Below, one piece after another: positions 26,579 to 34,991 of a stretch of DNA of 64,000 nt. How positions within the stretch are numbered: position 1 is the first letter of the stretch; each line of letters begins with the position of its first letter. This DNA comes from Paenibacillus soyae (lineage in GTDB: Bacteria; Bacillota; Bacilli; Paenibacillales; Paenibacillaceae), in assembly GCF_024623455.1 (NCBI RefSeq), contig NZ_JANIPJ010000001.1, positions 372,001 to 436,000 of the forward strand, written 5' to 3'. Made by a program: the position numbers and the translations under genes. The notes beneath the pieces are model-generated. The model saw only the letters and a list, made by a program, of their open reading frames with translations. It was not told the origin of the DNA and made no database searches.

Positions 26579-27739
26579 TCAACGCCTCCCGTATGTGCGG
26601 AATAACCAATAGATGCCGCCGGCCACGGCCGCGATGATCAAGATGCCGATCCAGCCCCAAAGCGAGGACGACTTGACGGCGACCCTGATCGCGGCGTCGG
26701 CCGACTTTTGCGAGGTGTTCGCGCTCAGGTTAAGCGCGTAGTCGCCCGGCAGGGACTGCTCGGCGGACTCGATGACGGCCTGGACGCTTGCCGTCTTGCC
26801 CGGCTCGAGCGAACGGATGGTTTTCGGCTCGAAGGTCACTTCCCAGTCGGTAGGCGTCTGCGCGGTCAAGCTGATATCCTCCAGCTTGGCGGTGCCCGTA
26901 TTGGTGACGATAAGCTGCAGCGAGCGGGTGCCGCCGGCCTTCACCGTCGCGTTCAACCGTTCGTCGGCCGTGTTGAGCCCGATGCCGTATGTTCCGGTAA
27001 TGACGGCCTCCAGCGTCGTCTCCGCTTTGGTCGCGCTGTTCGCGGCCATGATCGGAATGCTGTACGTGCCGGCTTTCACTTGATCGGGCGGCAGAAGCTC
27101 GACCGATATCGTTTGGGAGGCGTTCGGATCGACGGTTACCGAAGTTACGCCGTTGCCGCCGGAGGTGAACCGTGCTTCCCAGCCGTTATCTGCGGCCGCG
27201 GCAAGAGCGTATGTTTGCTCCTCGGCGGTTTGGTTGGTCAGCTTGGCCGAGAAGGTGAAGCTCGAATCCGCATGCCCTTCTATATTGGCTTGCTCCACCT
27301 CCAGCTTCGAGGTGAAGGTGCCTTTCTCCGCGACGAAAACGCGCAGCGGCAGCTGGGCGTCCCCTGCGGTAACCGTGAAGCGATATTCCCCTTTGTCGAT
27401 TTCGAGGGGGACGTCGAGTCTCAGGCTGAGGGACTCCGAGCCGCCCGCTTTGACGGCGAGCTGCTTGATGACCCGCCCGCCGGCCGTCAGCTCGTAGGTC
27501 CAGCCGTTCGTCTCATTTTGAAACCCGATATCCGCCTTCATCGTCTCCCCTCCGCGGTTAAGCAGCTCGATCGCGTAGCTCACGGATTCCCCCGGGGCGG
27601 CGTCCACGGCCGTATACGGCGTATAGAGCTCGAGCGCGCTCGCGGCACGCGCCGATTGGGGAGAAATAAACAACCCTCCCGTCCAAAGAATGACGGCAAC
27701 TAGAGCCAGGATCGACGCCTGGCGGCATGCTTTGCGCAT
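26579..27739 (-). CDS. Membrane-anchored NEW3-domain protein
   Basis: Exported protein of 386 residues. An N-terminal signal (MRKACRQASILALVAVILW, then SARAASA) is followed by three to four beta-sandwich repeats with the NEW3 pattern (AAPGESVSYAIELLNRGGE; ADSSFTFSAKLTNQTAEE; VKAGGTRSLQLIVTNTGTA, each of at most 20 residues) and a C-terminal membrane helix (WGWIGILIIAAVAGGIYWLF) with a short basic tail. Such NPCBM-associated domains bind or space extracellular glycan or protein partners. The start at 27739 has GGAGG nine bases upstream. Being first in an operon with an ABC-2 exporter, it may be its extracytoplasmic partner. It is divergent from an ECF sigma factor gene, which may control it. 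Confidence 0.88.
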   Translation of the reverse strand: MRKACRQASILALVAVILWTGGLFISPQSARAASALELYTPYTAVDAAPGESVSYAIELLNRGGETMKADIGFQNETNGWTYELTAGGRVIKQLAVKAGGSESLSLRLDVPLEIDKGEYRFTVTAGDAQLPLRVFVAEKGTFTSKLEVEQANIEGHADSSFTFSAKLTNQTAEEQTYALAAAADNGWEARFTSGGNGVTSVTVDPNASQTISVELLPPDQVKAGTYSIPIMAANSATKAETTLEAVITGTYGIGLNTADERLNATVKAGGTRSLQLIVTNTGTAKLEDISLTAQTPTDWEVTFEPKTIRSLEPGKTASVQAVIESAEQSLPGDYALNLSANTSQKSADAAIRVAVKSSSLWGWIGILIIAAVAGGIYWLFRTYGRR

Positions 27740-27909
27740 GGCAATCAACCTCCGAATTAGTCTTTGTCGGGCTTTTAGGCGCCCTTCATCTGGAGTACGC
27801 CCCAGGAAGCCGTTTGGATTTATAGCCGAAAAAAATTTTTTTGGAGTTTTCAACCGAACGATTTTTTGATAAATAAAAAAATAAGAACATGTCGGGAGGG
27901 AGATGCAAG

Positions 27910-28530
27910 GTGCGTCAAGTGGAGTCCGACGCTTGGCTGGAACGGGATCAGGAAGGGATGGCTGCGGCGCTTCGGGAGATGTGCGAGGGCTCGAGCGAAG
28001 CCTTCAATCTGTTCTACAGCAGCTACGCGCCGCTGGTGCTGCGCATCGCGTGCCGGATGCTCGGGGACCGGATGGAGGCGGAGGATGTCTGTCACGATAT
28101 TTTCCTGGAGGCGATCCGGAAGGGACATCGATATGAAGCGGCGAGAGGCTCGGTCGATTCCTGGCTGGCCGTGATGACCAAAAGCCGCTGCATGGACAGG
28201 CTCAGGAAGAGAAGCCGAACCGTCTTCATCGCTCCGGAGGAGAGCGAGGATAAGCTGAGGGTCGATGCCGGCCCGGAAGAGAAGGCGCTGGCCACGCTGG
28301 AGAAAAGGGCCGTCAAGGAAGCGCTCGGAGAGCTGCCGGAAGCGCAGCGCAACGCGCTGGTGACGGCTTATTTCGGCAACCGCACCCACCGGGAGCTGGC
28401 CGAGGAATGGCAGGTTCCGCTTGGAACGGTCAAATCGTGGATCCGTTACGGCACCCAAAATCTTCGGAAGGCGTTGTCGCGAAGAGGCTGGGCCGCCGAA
28501 GGCTATGGAAGGGAGGAGCGGGAAGGATGA
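27910..28530 (+). CDS. ECF-type RNA polymerase sigma factor (SigK-like)
   Basis: Sigma factor of 206 residues. Region 2 (about 30-100) has FYSSYAPLVLRIACRMLGDRMEAEDVCHDIFLE and DRLRKR; region 4 (about 140-195) has LPEAQRNALVTAYFGNRTHRELAEEW and a helix-turn-helix VPLGTVKSWIRYGTQNLR, each part cited in short form. The GTG at 27910 is chosen because GGGAGGG lies eight bases before it; the ATG at 27889 has no site. The gene overlaps by four bases the following anti-sigma gene, whose RskA-like domain supports a SigK/ECF19-type pair. The target promoter is not certain; the divergent NEW3/ABC operon is a candidate. Confidence 0.92.
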   Translation: MRQVESDAWLERDQEGMAAALREMCEGSSEAFNLFYSSYAPLVLRIACRMLGDRMEAEDVCHDIFLEAIRKGHRYEAARGSVDSWLAVMTKSRCMDRLRKRSRTVFIAPEESEDKLRVDAGPEEKALATLEKRAVKEALGELPEAQRNALVTAYFGNRTHRELAEEWQVPLGTVKSWIRYGTQNLRKALSRRGWAAEGYGREEREG

Positions 28531-29300
28531 AGAGGGAATGGAGCAAGCCTGGGGATGTGAGCCGGTCATGCGAGGCGGGCTACGCGGAGCAGCATTGGAT
28601 TGACCTGGCGCTCGGCCGGACGGATAGGAGCCGTCAGGCGACGCTGCTGAATCATTTGGACGTCTGCGGGCATTGCCGGGCCGCGCATGACGAGTGGAGC
28701 AAGCTTCTGATCGCAGATGCTGCCGGCGCCTGCGGAATGGAAGAGCCGCTTGAGCTGCCGGCGAAACGACGTTCGTCGCTCGAACGGCAGGTAAGGCGCA
28801 TCCGCGCGGGGAAGCGCCTCAAGAAAAGCTTGCTCGCGGGGGCATCCGCCGCCGCCGCCGCCGTCATGATTGCCGTCGCTCTGTTGAACAGGGGCCCGGT
28901 CGTGGAGCCGGACACGCATCTCATCTCGTATGTGGAGCAGATGGAGCCTGCCGCTTTACGGATGATGCAGGCTGCCGATACGTCGCGTTATAGCATTTTG
29001 CCGCAAGGCAATCGTCAGGAATCGGGATTCCTCTGGCTAAGCGGAGACAGCAAGGAAGCGTTTCTCATCCTGGAGCATTTGAACGGCCGAGCGAATTCGG
29101 ATTACCAGGCTTGGGCGGTGCAAGGGACTAGAAGCGATTCGCTGGGGCTGGTGAAGCTTTCGGAGGACAGGGGCTATTTGCACATAAAAGCGGATATATT
29201 GCCGGCGGCGGAGAACATCGCTCTCAGCGCAGAACCGCAAGGCGGGAGCCTCCGGCCGACGACCCGGCAAATCGTGCTTCTCATGCTGCCAAAAAGGTGA
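28527..29300 (+). CDS. Anti-sigma factor with zinc-finger and RskA-like domains
   Basis: Membrane regulator of 257 residues that would hold the adjacent sigma factor inactive. The N-terminal part has a zinc anti-sigma motif (HLDVCGHC, H-x3-C-x2-C, near residue 45), a single membrane helix near 110-130 (LLAGASAAAAAVMIAVALL) and an extracellular RskA-like domain ending AENIALSAEPQGGSLRPTT. ATG overlaps the sigma stop (ATGA), with GGGAGGAGCGGGAAGG upstream, so synthesis is coupled. Release by regulated proteolysis is the known mechanism in this family; the signal is unknown. Confidence 0.92.
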   Translation: MKREWSKPGDVSRSCEAGYAEQHWIDLALGRTDRSRQATLLNHLDVCGHCRAAHDEWSKLLIADAAGACGMEEPLELPAKRRSSLERQVRRIRAGKRLKKSLLAGASAAAAAVMIAVALLNRGPVVEPDTHLISYVEQMEPAALRMMQAADTSRYSILPQGNRQESGFLWLSGDSKEAFLILEHLNGRANSDYQAWAVQGTRSDSLGLVKLSEDRGYLHIKADILPAAENIALSAEPQGGSLRPTTRQIVLLMLPKR

Positions 29301-29345
29301 GAGTTGCCCGGAAAACGGATTAAAGCAGGGGGAAGCCGCCGCGTC

Positions 29346-29427
29346 ACGCAAGTACAGGGGCTAAGAGGGGCCCCTGTACTTGCGTCGTAGTTCGCAGAAA
29401 CCCGTACCAGCCGGGATACTGCGACGC
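29346..29427 (+). other. Competing hairpins after the anti-sigma gene
   Basis: A perfect 16-bp stem (29346-29361 with 29370-29385) with an 8-base loop is not followed by a T-run. Its 3' arm ends CTTGCGT, which could instead pair with a second ACGCAAG at about 29424-29430, and GCGTCG (29382-29387) could pair with CGACGC (29422-29427). It may be a factor-independent terminator of poor quality or a structured mRNA end. The rest of 29301-29477 shows nothing else. Confidence 0.55.
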
Positions 29428-29477
29428 AAGAGCGGAAGAGGATGTGATAACCCTCATTTCATCAGGTTATATTGGCG

Positions 29478-29957
29478 TTATCGAAGGTTCTTTGACAAAC
29501 CGATTTTCTCTAGTGCTGTTTCAAGAATGGGGTCGAACTGTGTTTTTCTCCATATCTGGCGGTAGCCCAGATGTTCATAGAGTCCGAGGGCGCGCTCATT
29601 AACAGCCGCAACATGAATCTGAGCTTGCGCATATCCCCGATCGGATATTTCTGCTTCGAGAGCTTTAATAAGAGCACTTCCGGCGCCGCGTCCTTCGAAG
29701 GCGGGGTCTATCCATATGTCGCTAATGGTATCATCGGCGCGTTCACAAGCTCCGATGCCAGCAGCCTCCCCATCTATTTCGGCTACCAGCACTCTCGATC
29801 CCATTTCATGAAGAAAAGGCAGAAACGGATTTTCTTTTTCGATTTCTCTTGAAACATGCTCAGGCACATGCGGCTTAATTCCTTTACTCCATGCCGCAAG
29901 ACCAATTCGAGCGAGATGGTTTACTTCGTCAGTCTTTGCCGATCGAATCACTAGCAT
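29478..29957 (-). CDS. GNAT family N-acetyltransferase
   Basis: Acetyl-CoA-dependent acetyltransferase of 159 residues. Motif A is DIWIDPAFEGRGAGSALIKA, with the R-G-x-G-x pyrophosphate loop, and motif B is NERALGLYEHLGYRQIWR. The start at MLVIRSA is preceded by GGAAGGA; the in-frame ATG six codons upstream lacks a site. No substrate can be assigned. It is a single gene; its neighbours (anti-sigma gene and tRNA) give no functional hint. Confidence 0.9.
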   Translation of the reverse strand: MLVIRSAKTDEVNHLARIGLAAWSKGIKPHVPEHVSREIEKENPFLPFLHEMGSRVLVAEIDGEAAGIGACERADDTISDIWIDPAFEGRGAGSALIKALEAEISDRGYAQAQIHVAAVNERALGLYEHLGYRQIWRKTQFDPILETALEKIGLSKNLR

Positions 29958-30076
29958 TATGGTGTATCCTTCCATTCGCGACTATGCAGGCATTATAATT
30001 CGGTACTCGTAAAACAGGACAGGAACGGTTTTTACATTAAGAATATCATTCGCTTCCCGACAACATCGTACGAACG

Positions 30077-30121
30077 AAAAAAAACTCCAATCCCTTTCGT
30101 ATCAAGGGGTTGGAGGTTTTA
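30077..30121 (-). terminator. Terminator for the tRNA-Arg transcript
   Basis: Read on the minus strand, CCTCCAACCCCTT pairs with AAGGGATTGGAG across a 7-base loop and ends in eight T (30084-30077). It is downstream of tRNA-Arg. Confidence 0.88.
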
Positions 30122-30156
30122 TGTATCGGTTCATCACGGAATCATTGGAAGGTATA

Positions 30157-30233
30157 TGGCGTCCCAGGAGGGATTCGAACCCCCGACAACTCGCTTAGAA
30201 GGCGAGTGCTCTATCCGACTGAGCTACTGGGAC
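30157..30233 (-). tRNA. tRNA-Arg (anticodon TCT)
   Basis: Reverse complement folds as acceptor GTCCCAG/CTGGGAC, D-arm from GCTCAGTCGGATAGAGC, anticodon stem CTCGC/GCGAG with loop CTTCTAA (anticodon TCT, reads AGA), and T-arm GGGGG TTCGAAT CCCTC. G73 and an encoded CCA end at 30157. The total length is 77 bases with CCA. It has its own promoter and terminator. Confidence 0.97.
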
Positions 30234-30244
30234 GCGTAATTGAT

Positions 30245-30274
30245 ACTATAGCATGAGGTAGTATGTCTTTGCAA
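30245..30274 (-). promoter_or_regulatory. Promoter for tRNA-Arg
   Basis: On the minus strand TTGCAA (30274-30269) and TATAGT (30250-30245), spaced by 18 bp, lie 12 bp before the tRNA 5' end. Confidence 0.65.
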
Positions 30275-30300
30275 GCTGTTATTCAAAAAATAGGCGGTAT

Positions 30301-30329
30301 TTTTTTCTCGGGACTGCGCGTGGTATAAT
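30301..30329 (+). promoter_or_regulatory. Extended -10 promoter for the 314-residue protein gene
   Basis: TGGTATAAT (TATAAT at 30324-30329) is an extended -10 element; the -35 region 17 bp upstream is a poor TTTTTT. It is about 62 bp before the proposed ATT start. Confidence 0.6.
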
Positions 30330-30390
30330 CGGACGCAAGAATGCAAGCTTCTGGTTTATTTTTGCGGAGTACCACGAAGGCGGTGAGAAC

Positions 30391-31335
30391 ATTACAACTC
30401 CTCAAGAACCCCAAGACCCTCATGGAGAGGGCAGGGACAACGTATATTTATTCCCGAACATGCTGGACCAGTATCAGATTCAGCTGACGCGGATGCTGGA
30501 AGCGGAGCAATACCGGGAAGCAAAGCAATTGCTGCGATTCCTGCTTCAGTGCCAAGGCCAGGAGAAGCGCCACTACGAGGAATGGGATAGCCTGCTTGGC
30601 TGGCTGGAGATGGCGTTCCCGGATGGCGAAGGCGCTTTGGAAGGCGCGGAGGAAGAATCCGACGACGAAGAAGCGATTCGCGAGCAGCTGCTGCGTCCGC
30701 CGAATCAAGACGATGCGTATATCAGCCAAGTCATGTACATCATGCAGCATCATCCGATGCTGGATCAGCAGATGCTGGCGCTCGAGAGGGCGGCGTACAT
30801 CGAGGACGGCCGCGTGACGCAAATGATCCTGGAGTGGCTGGAGCGGGATTCGGTGCATCCCATCGTGCAGTTCAAAGCTCTTCAATGCCTGCGTAAGCGG
30901 GGGGCTGTAGGTGCCGTTGCCTTGAATCGCCTGGACGAGCAGGTCGTGCTCGACATCGAGCAGACGCCTCTTACGATGGACGACTTTCCGGAGCCGATCG
31001 GACGCATCCAAGAGAGGACCGAATCCGTCGCCGAGGTGGACGACCCTACATTGCCTCATTTCGCAAGGGAGCTTTGGAAGGAAAGTCTGCAGTTTCTGTA
31101 CGGAACCTCGGCCTATCGCTGGATGCTGGACGACAGCGAAGAGACCGTGGATTGCTTCGCCGCCGCGCTCCATTTGACGCTCCATCTGACCGTCTACGGC
31201 TCGGCGAACGACGATGATATCCGCGATACATACGGCATTACCGACAGCATGAGATTCCGTTATGAACAAGCTTGCAGGACGCTTAGAAGCGTGGCGATGC
31301 TGCTGCAAACGGGCGGCGGCGAAAGCGAGCCTTGA
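30391..31335 (+). CDS. Unknown helical protein, probable ATT start
   Basis: Encodes 314 residues if translation starts at ATT 30391 (MTTPQEPQDPHGEGRDNVYL...). The site AAGGCGGTGAG at 30377-30387 is a near-perfect ribosome site at correct spacing for ATT; the first ATG is only at 30460, without a site, and the 23 codons between are open and read as plausible protein (DNVYLFPNMLDQYQ). The protein is alpha-helical, with repeat-like helices (YREAKQLLRFLLQCQGQ) that resemble TPR-like tandem helices, an acidic loop (EGAEEESDDEEAI) and no membrane segment. I cannot name a family. It precedes tig, but tig has its own promoter that begins inside this gene's last codons. Confidence 0.8.
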   Translation: MTTPQEPQDPHGEGRDNVYLFPNMLDQYQIQLTRMLEAEQYREAKQLLRFLLQCQGQEKRHYEEWDSLLGWLEMAFPDGEGALEGAEEESDDEEAIREQLLRPPNQDDAYISQVMYIMQHHPMLDQQMLALERAAYIEDGRVTQMILEWLERDSVHPIVQFKALQCLRKRGAVGAVALNRLDEQVVLDIEQTPLTMDDFPEPIGRIQERTESVAEVDDPTLPHFARELWKESLQFLYGTSAYRWMLDDSEETVDCFAAALHLTLHLTVYGSANDDDIRDTYGITDSMRFRYEQACRTLRSVAMLLQTGGGESEP

Positions 31336-31360
31336 AATGCTTGTCCAACTTGATTATAAT
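31332..31360 (+). promoter_or_regulatory. SigA promoter for tig
   Basis: TTGAAA (31332-31337) and TATAAT (31355-31360) with a 17-bp spacer form a near-consensus promoter that overlaps the stop codon of the preceding gene. Confidence 0.85.
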
Positions 31361-31423
31361 GGAATGGTTTATGAACGTGAAAACATGTGTAGTTAAGCGC
31401 ATTTTTGGAGGGGAAGGCATAAA

Positions 31424-32713
31424 ATGAAAGCTACTTGGGAAAAAATAGACAAGAACATCGTATCCATCGATGTAGAGGTTGACGCCGACAAAGTCGCGTC
31501 CGCCTTGGATCAAGCCTTTAAGAAGGTTTCCGCGAAGGTAAACGTTCCGGGCTTCCGTAAAGGCAAAGTGCCGCGCGGCATTTTTGAATCCCGTTTCGGC
31601 GTGGAGAGCCTGTATCAAGACGCGATCGACATTCTTCTTCCGGAAGCTTATACGGCTGCGGTAAGAGAGAACGAAATCGAGCCGGTTGACCGTCCGGAGA
31701 TCGACGTCACGCAATTCGCGAAAGGCCAAACGTTCAAATTCGTGGCCAAAGTTACCGTTAAGCCTGAAGTGAAGCTTGGCGAATACAAAGGTCTTGAAGT
31801 CGAAGCGGTAGAAGCCGCTGTTACGGAAGAAGAGATTTCGGCTGAGCTTGAGCGTCTGCAATCGCGTCACGCCGAGCTTACGGTTGTTGAAGACGGTGCC
31901 GCTCAGAATGGCGACATCGCGGTTATCGACTTCGACGGCTACGTAGACGGCGAGCAATTCGAAGGCGGCTTTGCCGAGCGTTATTCCCTGGAGCTGGGCT
32001 CGGGCTCGTTCATCCCAGGCTTCGAGGAGCAAGTCGTGGGCATGCAGCTGGGCGACTTCAAGGACGTAGAAGTTACGTTCCCTGAGAGCTACCACGCGGA
32101 GCATCTGGCGGGTAAGCCTGCCGTGTTCAAAGTGAAGCTGCACGAGCTGAAACGCAAATCGCTTCCGGCTCTAGACGACGAGTTCGCCAAAGACGTCAGC
32201 GAATTCGACACGCTGGAAGAGTACAAGCAAGATCTGGCTGCCAAGCTGAAAGAGCGCAAGGAGAAAGAAGCCGAGCAAGCGCTCGAAGTTGCCGTTGTCG
32301 ACAAAGCAACTGCCGCTGCCGAGGTTGAAATCCCTGCCGCGATGATCGATACCGAAACCGACTACATGGTGAAGGACTTCGAAAACCGCCTCAAGATGCA
32401 AGGCATGAATTTGGAGCTGTATTTCCAATTCTCCGGTCAGAGCGAAGAAGTGCTTCGCGGCCAAATGCGCGCCGACGCCGAGAAACGCGTTCGCAACAAC
32501 CTGGTTCTGGAAGCTATCGCGAAAGCGGAAGGCTTCGAGGCAACGGCTGAAGACCTGAACGAAGAGCTCGAGAAATTGTCCAAGCAGTACAACCGTCCTG
32601 CCGAAGAGCTTCGCAGCATTTTCGAGAAGAATGGCAATATCAGCAACCTGAACGAAGACATTCTGCTGCGCAAGACGATTAAGTTCTTGCTTGACAACAG
32701 CAAAACGGCGTAA
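31424..32713 (+). CDS. tig: Trigger factor
   Basis: Ribosome-associated chaperone and peptidyl-prolyl isomerase of 429 residues that meets nascent chains at the exit tunnel. Domains: ribosome-binding domain (1-about 110) with the docking loop GFRKGKVPR near residue 43-51; FKBP-type isomerase domain (about 150-240) with GDIAVIDFDGYVDGEQFEGG; C-terminal chaperone domain (about 250-425). TTGGAGGGG precedes the ATG. Length equals the Bacillus protein. It sits upstream of clpP/clpX, as in many bacteria, but a terminator and a new promoter separate them. Confidence 0.98.
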   Translation: MKATWEKIDKNIVSIDVEVDADKVASALDQAFKKVSAKVNVPGFRKGKVPRGIFESRFGVESLYQDAIDILLPEAYTAAVRENEIEPVDRPEIDVTQFAKGQTFKFVAKVTVKPEVKLGEYKGLEVEAVEAAVTEEEISAELERLQSRHAELTVVEDGAAQNGDIAVIDFDGYVDGEQFEGGFAERYSLELGSGSFIPGFEEQVVGMQLGDFKDVEVTFPESYHAEHLAGKPAVFKVKLHELKRKSLPALDDEFAKDVSEFDTLEEYKQDLAAKLKERKEKEAEQALEVAVVDKATAAAEVEIPAAMIDTETDYMVKDFENRLKMQGMNLELYFQFSGQSEEVLRGQMRADAEKRVRNNLVLEAIAKAEGFEATAEDLNEELEKLSKQYNRPAEELRSIFEKNGNISNLNEDILLRKTIKFLLDNSKTA

Positions 32714-32759
32714 ATGAAATTCCGGATATCATCCGGTATAGAAGAATAAGCAGTACCCA

Positions 32760-32794
32760 AGATAAGGCGCGTTTACCATACGTGCCTTATTTTG
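32760..32794 (+). terminator. Terminator after tig
   Basis: ATAAGGCGCG (32762-32771) pairs with CGTGCCTTAT (32781-32790) with one G-U pair, followed by TTTT. Confidence 0.85.
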
Positions 32795-32881
32795 ACCTTA
32801 CATATCGCACGACCGCAGGACCCCGCGGAACATCCGCATACATATAGCAAGACCGCTTTCGCATACGCTAATAGAGGAAAT

Positions 32882-32910
32882 ATGACAGACATAACCGTAC
32901 GTGTTACAAT
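32882..32910 (+). promoter_or_regulatory. Promoter for clpP
   Basis: ATGACA (32882-32887) and TACAAT (32905-32910), with a 17-bp spacer, lie 45 bp before clpP. No complete CtsR operator is seen near it. Confidence 0.65.
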
Positions 32911-32954
32911 GAGATAGCAACATACATTCCCATAAAAGAAAAGAGGTTGGTCGC

Positions 32955-33545
32955 ATGAATCTGGTACCGATCGTAGTAGAACAGACGAATCGCGGTGAAC
33001 GGTCCTATGACATCTACTCCCGTCTGCTTAAGGATCGTATTATTTTCCTCGGAAGCGCGATTGATGACGATGTCGCGAACTCTGTTATTGCTCAGCTGCT
33101 GTTTCTGGCGGCCGACGATCCGGAGAAGGACATCCATCTCTACATCAACTCCCCCGGCGGCTCCGTGACGGCGGGCATGGGTATATTCGATACAATGCAA
33201 TACATCAAGCCGGACGTATCCACGATCTGCATGGGCATGGCGGCAAGCATGGGCTCGCTCCTGCTGACGGCAGGCGCGAAGGGCAAACGCTTCGCTCTTC
33301 CGAATGCAGAGGTCATGATCCATCAGCCGCTTGGCGGCGTGCGCGGCCAGGCGACCGATATTAAGATCCATGCCGACTGGATTCTGAAGACGAAGCAGAA
33401 GCTGAACCAAATCTATGTCGAGCGTACGGGCCAGCCGTACGATAAGATCGACCGCGATACCGACCGCGACTACTTTATGAGCGCGGACGAGGCTTTGGCT
33501 TACGGCTTGATCGACAAGGTCATTACTTCGCCGGGCCTTGTTTAA
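32955..33545 (+). CDS. clpP: ATP-dependent Clp protease proteolytic subunit
   Basis: Serine peptidase of 196 residues that forms the barrel of the ClpXP and ClpCP proteases. The catalytic Ser98 lies in [10 protein letters not shown], His123 in MIHQPLGG and the catalytic Asp in [24 protein letters not shown] precedes the ATG. Only 24 bp separate it from clpX, so the two are co-transcribed; in Bacillus clpP is elsewhere and clpX follows tig, so the pair here has the arrangement common in Proteobacteria and some Paenibacillaceae. Confidence 0.98.
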   Translation: MNLVPIVVEQTNRGERSYDIYSRLLKDRIIFLGSAIDDDVANSVIAQLLFLAADDPEKDIHLYINSPGGSVTAGMGIFDTMQYIKPDVSTICMGMAASMGSLLLTAGAKGKRFALPNAEVMIHQPLGGVRGQATDIKIHADWILKTKQKLNQIYVERTGQPYDKIDRDTDRDYFMSADEALAYGLIDKVITSPGLV

Positions 33546-33569
33546 AGACTTAATTGAAGGGGTGAGCGC

Positions 33570-34826
33570 ATGTTTAAATTCAATGACGAGAAAGGCCAGT
33601 TGAAATGCTCGTTCTGCGGCAAATCTCAGGATCAGGTTCGCAAGCTTGTAGCCGGTCCTGGCGTCTATATATGCGATGAGTGTATCGAGCTTTGCACGGA
33701 AATCGTGGAAGAGGAGCTCGGCAACGAAGAAGAGCTGGATCTCAAAGATATTCCGAAGCCGAAGGACATACGGGCGATTCTCGATTCGTACGTTATCGGT
33801 CAAGAGTCCGCGAAGAAATCGCTGTCCGTAGCGGTGTATAACCACTACAAACGAATCAACTCCGGCAGCAAGATCGAAGACGTCGAGCTGCAGAAGTCCA
33901 ACATTCTGCTTCTCGGTCCTACGGGCTCCGGCAAGACGCTTCTCGCGCAGACCATGGCAAAGATTTTGAACGTGCCATTCGCGATCGCGGACGCCACTTC
34001 GCTCACGGAAGCGGGTTATGTCGGCGAGGACGTGGAGAACATCCTGCTTAAGCTGATCCAAGCAGCGGATTACGACGTGGAGAAAGCGGAACGCGGCATC
34101 ATCTACATCGACGAAATCGATAAAGTCGCCCGCAAATCCGAGAACCCGTCCATTACGCGCGACGTGTCCGGCGAGGGCGTGCAGCAAGCCCTGCTCAAGA
34201 TTTTGGAGGGCACGGTTGCTTCCGTTCCGCCGCAAGGCGGCCGCAAGCATCCGCATCAGGAGTTCATCCAGATCGATACGACGAACATCTTGTTCATCTG
34301 CGGCGGCGCTTTCGACGGCCTGGAGCAGCTGATCAAGCGCCGTATCGGCAAGAAGGTGATCGGATTCAGCTCCGGCGGCGAAGCCCAGAAGGATCTGAAG
34401 CCAGGCGAGTACTTGTCCATGGTTCTGCCGGAAGACCTGCTCAAGTTCGGTCTCATTCCGGAGTTCGTCGGACGTCTGCCGGTCATCTCGACTTTGGAGC
34501 CGCTTGACGAGCCGGCGCTCGTTCGCATCCTGTCGGAGCCGAAGAACGCTCTCGTGAAGCAATACCAGAAGCTGCTCGAGATGGACAACGTGAAGCTGGA
34601 CTTCGAGCCGGCCGCGCTGGATGCCATCGCGAAGGAAGCGATTAAACGCAATACCGGCGCCCGCGGACTTCGCGCCATCATCGAGGGCATCATGCTCGAC
34701 GTGATGTACGAGGTTCCTTCCCGCGACGACGTCAGCACTTGCCTCATCACGGAGAAATCGGTGCAGGATCGAATCATGCCCGAGCTATCGGCCAAGAAAG
34801 GCAAGAAGAAGGAAGAAAGCGCCTAA
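33570..34826 (+). CDS. clpX: ATP-dependent Clp protease ATP-binding subunit ClpX
   Basis: AAA+ unfoldase of 418 residues that delivers substrates to ClpP. An N-terminal zinc-binding domain has CSFC and CDEC pairs (about 11-40); Walker A is GPTGSGKT, the pore-loop region GYVGED, Walker [10 protein letters not shown], and the loop VIGFSSG contains the IGF tripeptide that docks in ClpP. The C-terminal small AAA domain ends with a Lys/Glu tail. GAAGGGGTGAG precedes the ATG. In Bacillus the next genes are lonB and lonA; here ispG and a small gene lie between them. Confidence 0.98.
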   Translation: MFKFNDEKGQLKCSFCGKSQDQVRKLVAGPGVYICDECIELCTEIVEEELGNEEELDLKDIPKPKDIRAILDSYVIGQESAKKSLSVAVYNHYKRINSGSKIEDVELQKSNILLLGPTGSGKTLLAQTMAKILNVPFAIADATSLTEAGYVGEDVENILLKLIQAADYDVEKAERGIIYIDEIDKVARKSENPSITRDVSGEGVQQALLKILEGTVASVPPQGGRKHPHQEFIQIDTTNILFICGGAFDGLEQLIKRRIGKKVIGFSSGGEAQKDLKPGEYLSMVLPEDLLKFGLIPEFVGRLPVISTLEPLDEPALVRILSEPKNALVKQYQKLLEMDNVKLDFEPAALDAIAKEAIKRNTGARGLRAIIEGIMLDVMYEVPSRDDVSTCLITEKSVQDRIMPELSAKKGKKKEESA

Positions 34827-34851
34827 TATCGTCGGCGATTCGCCGAACAAC

Positions 34852-34900
34852 GTCCACCCCATGGTCCCGCGCCCCGCGCATGGCCGCGGGGTGGACTTTC
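34852..34900 (+). terminator. Terminator after clpX
   Basis: GTCCACCCC (34852-34860) pairs perfectly with GGGGTGGAC (34888-34896), followed by TTTCG. The T-run is short. Confidence 0.6.
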
Positions 34901-34991
34901 GTCTGCTTATGTACGATAATATAAGGGTTGAAACGTAAAATGATTTCATAACGTATATAGGTCTTATTAGCTAGGGTGGGAGAGATCGATT

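Noticed and set aside
32791-32797. CtsR half-site TTTGACC upstream of clpP
   Set aside because: Only one heptad is present, at the tig terminator, and no second heptad in register was found.
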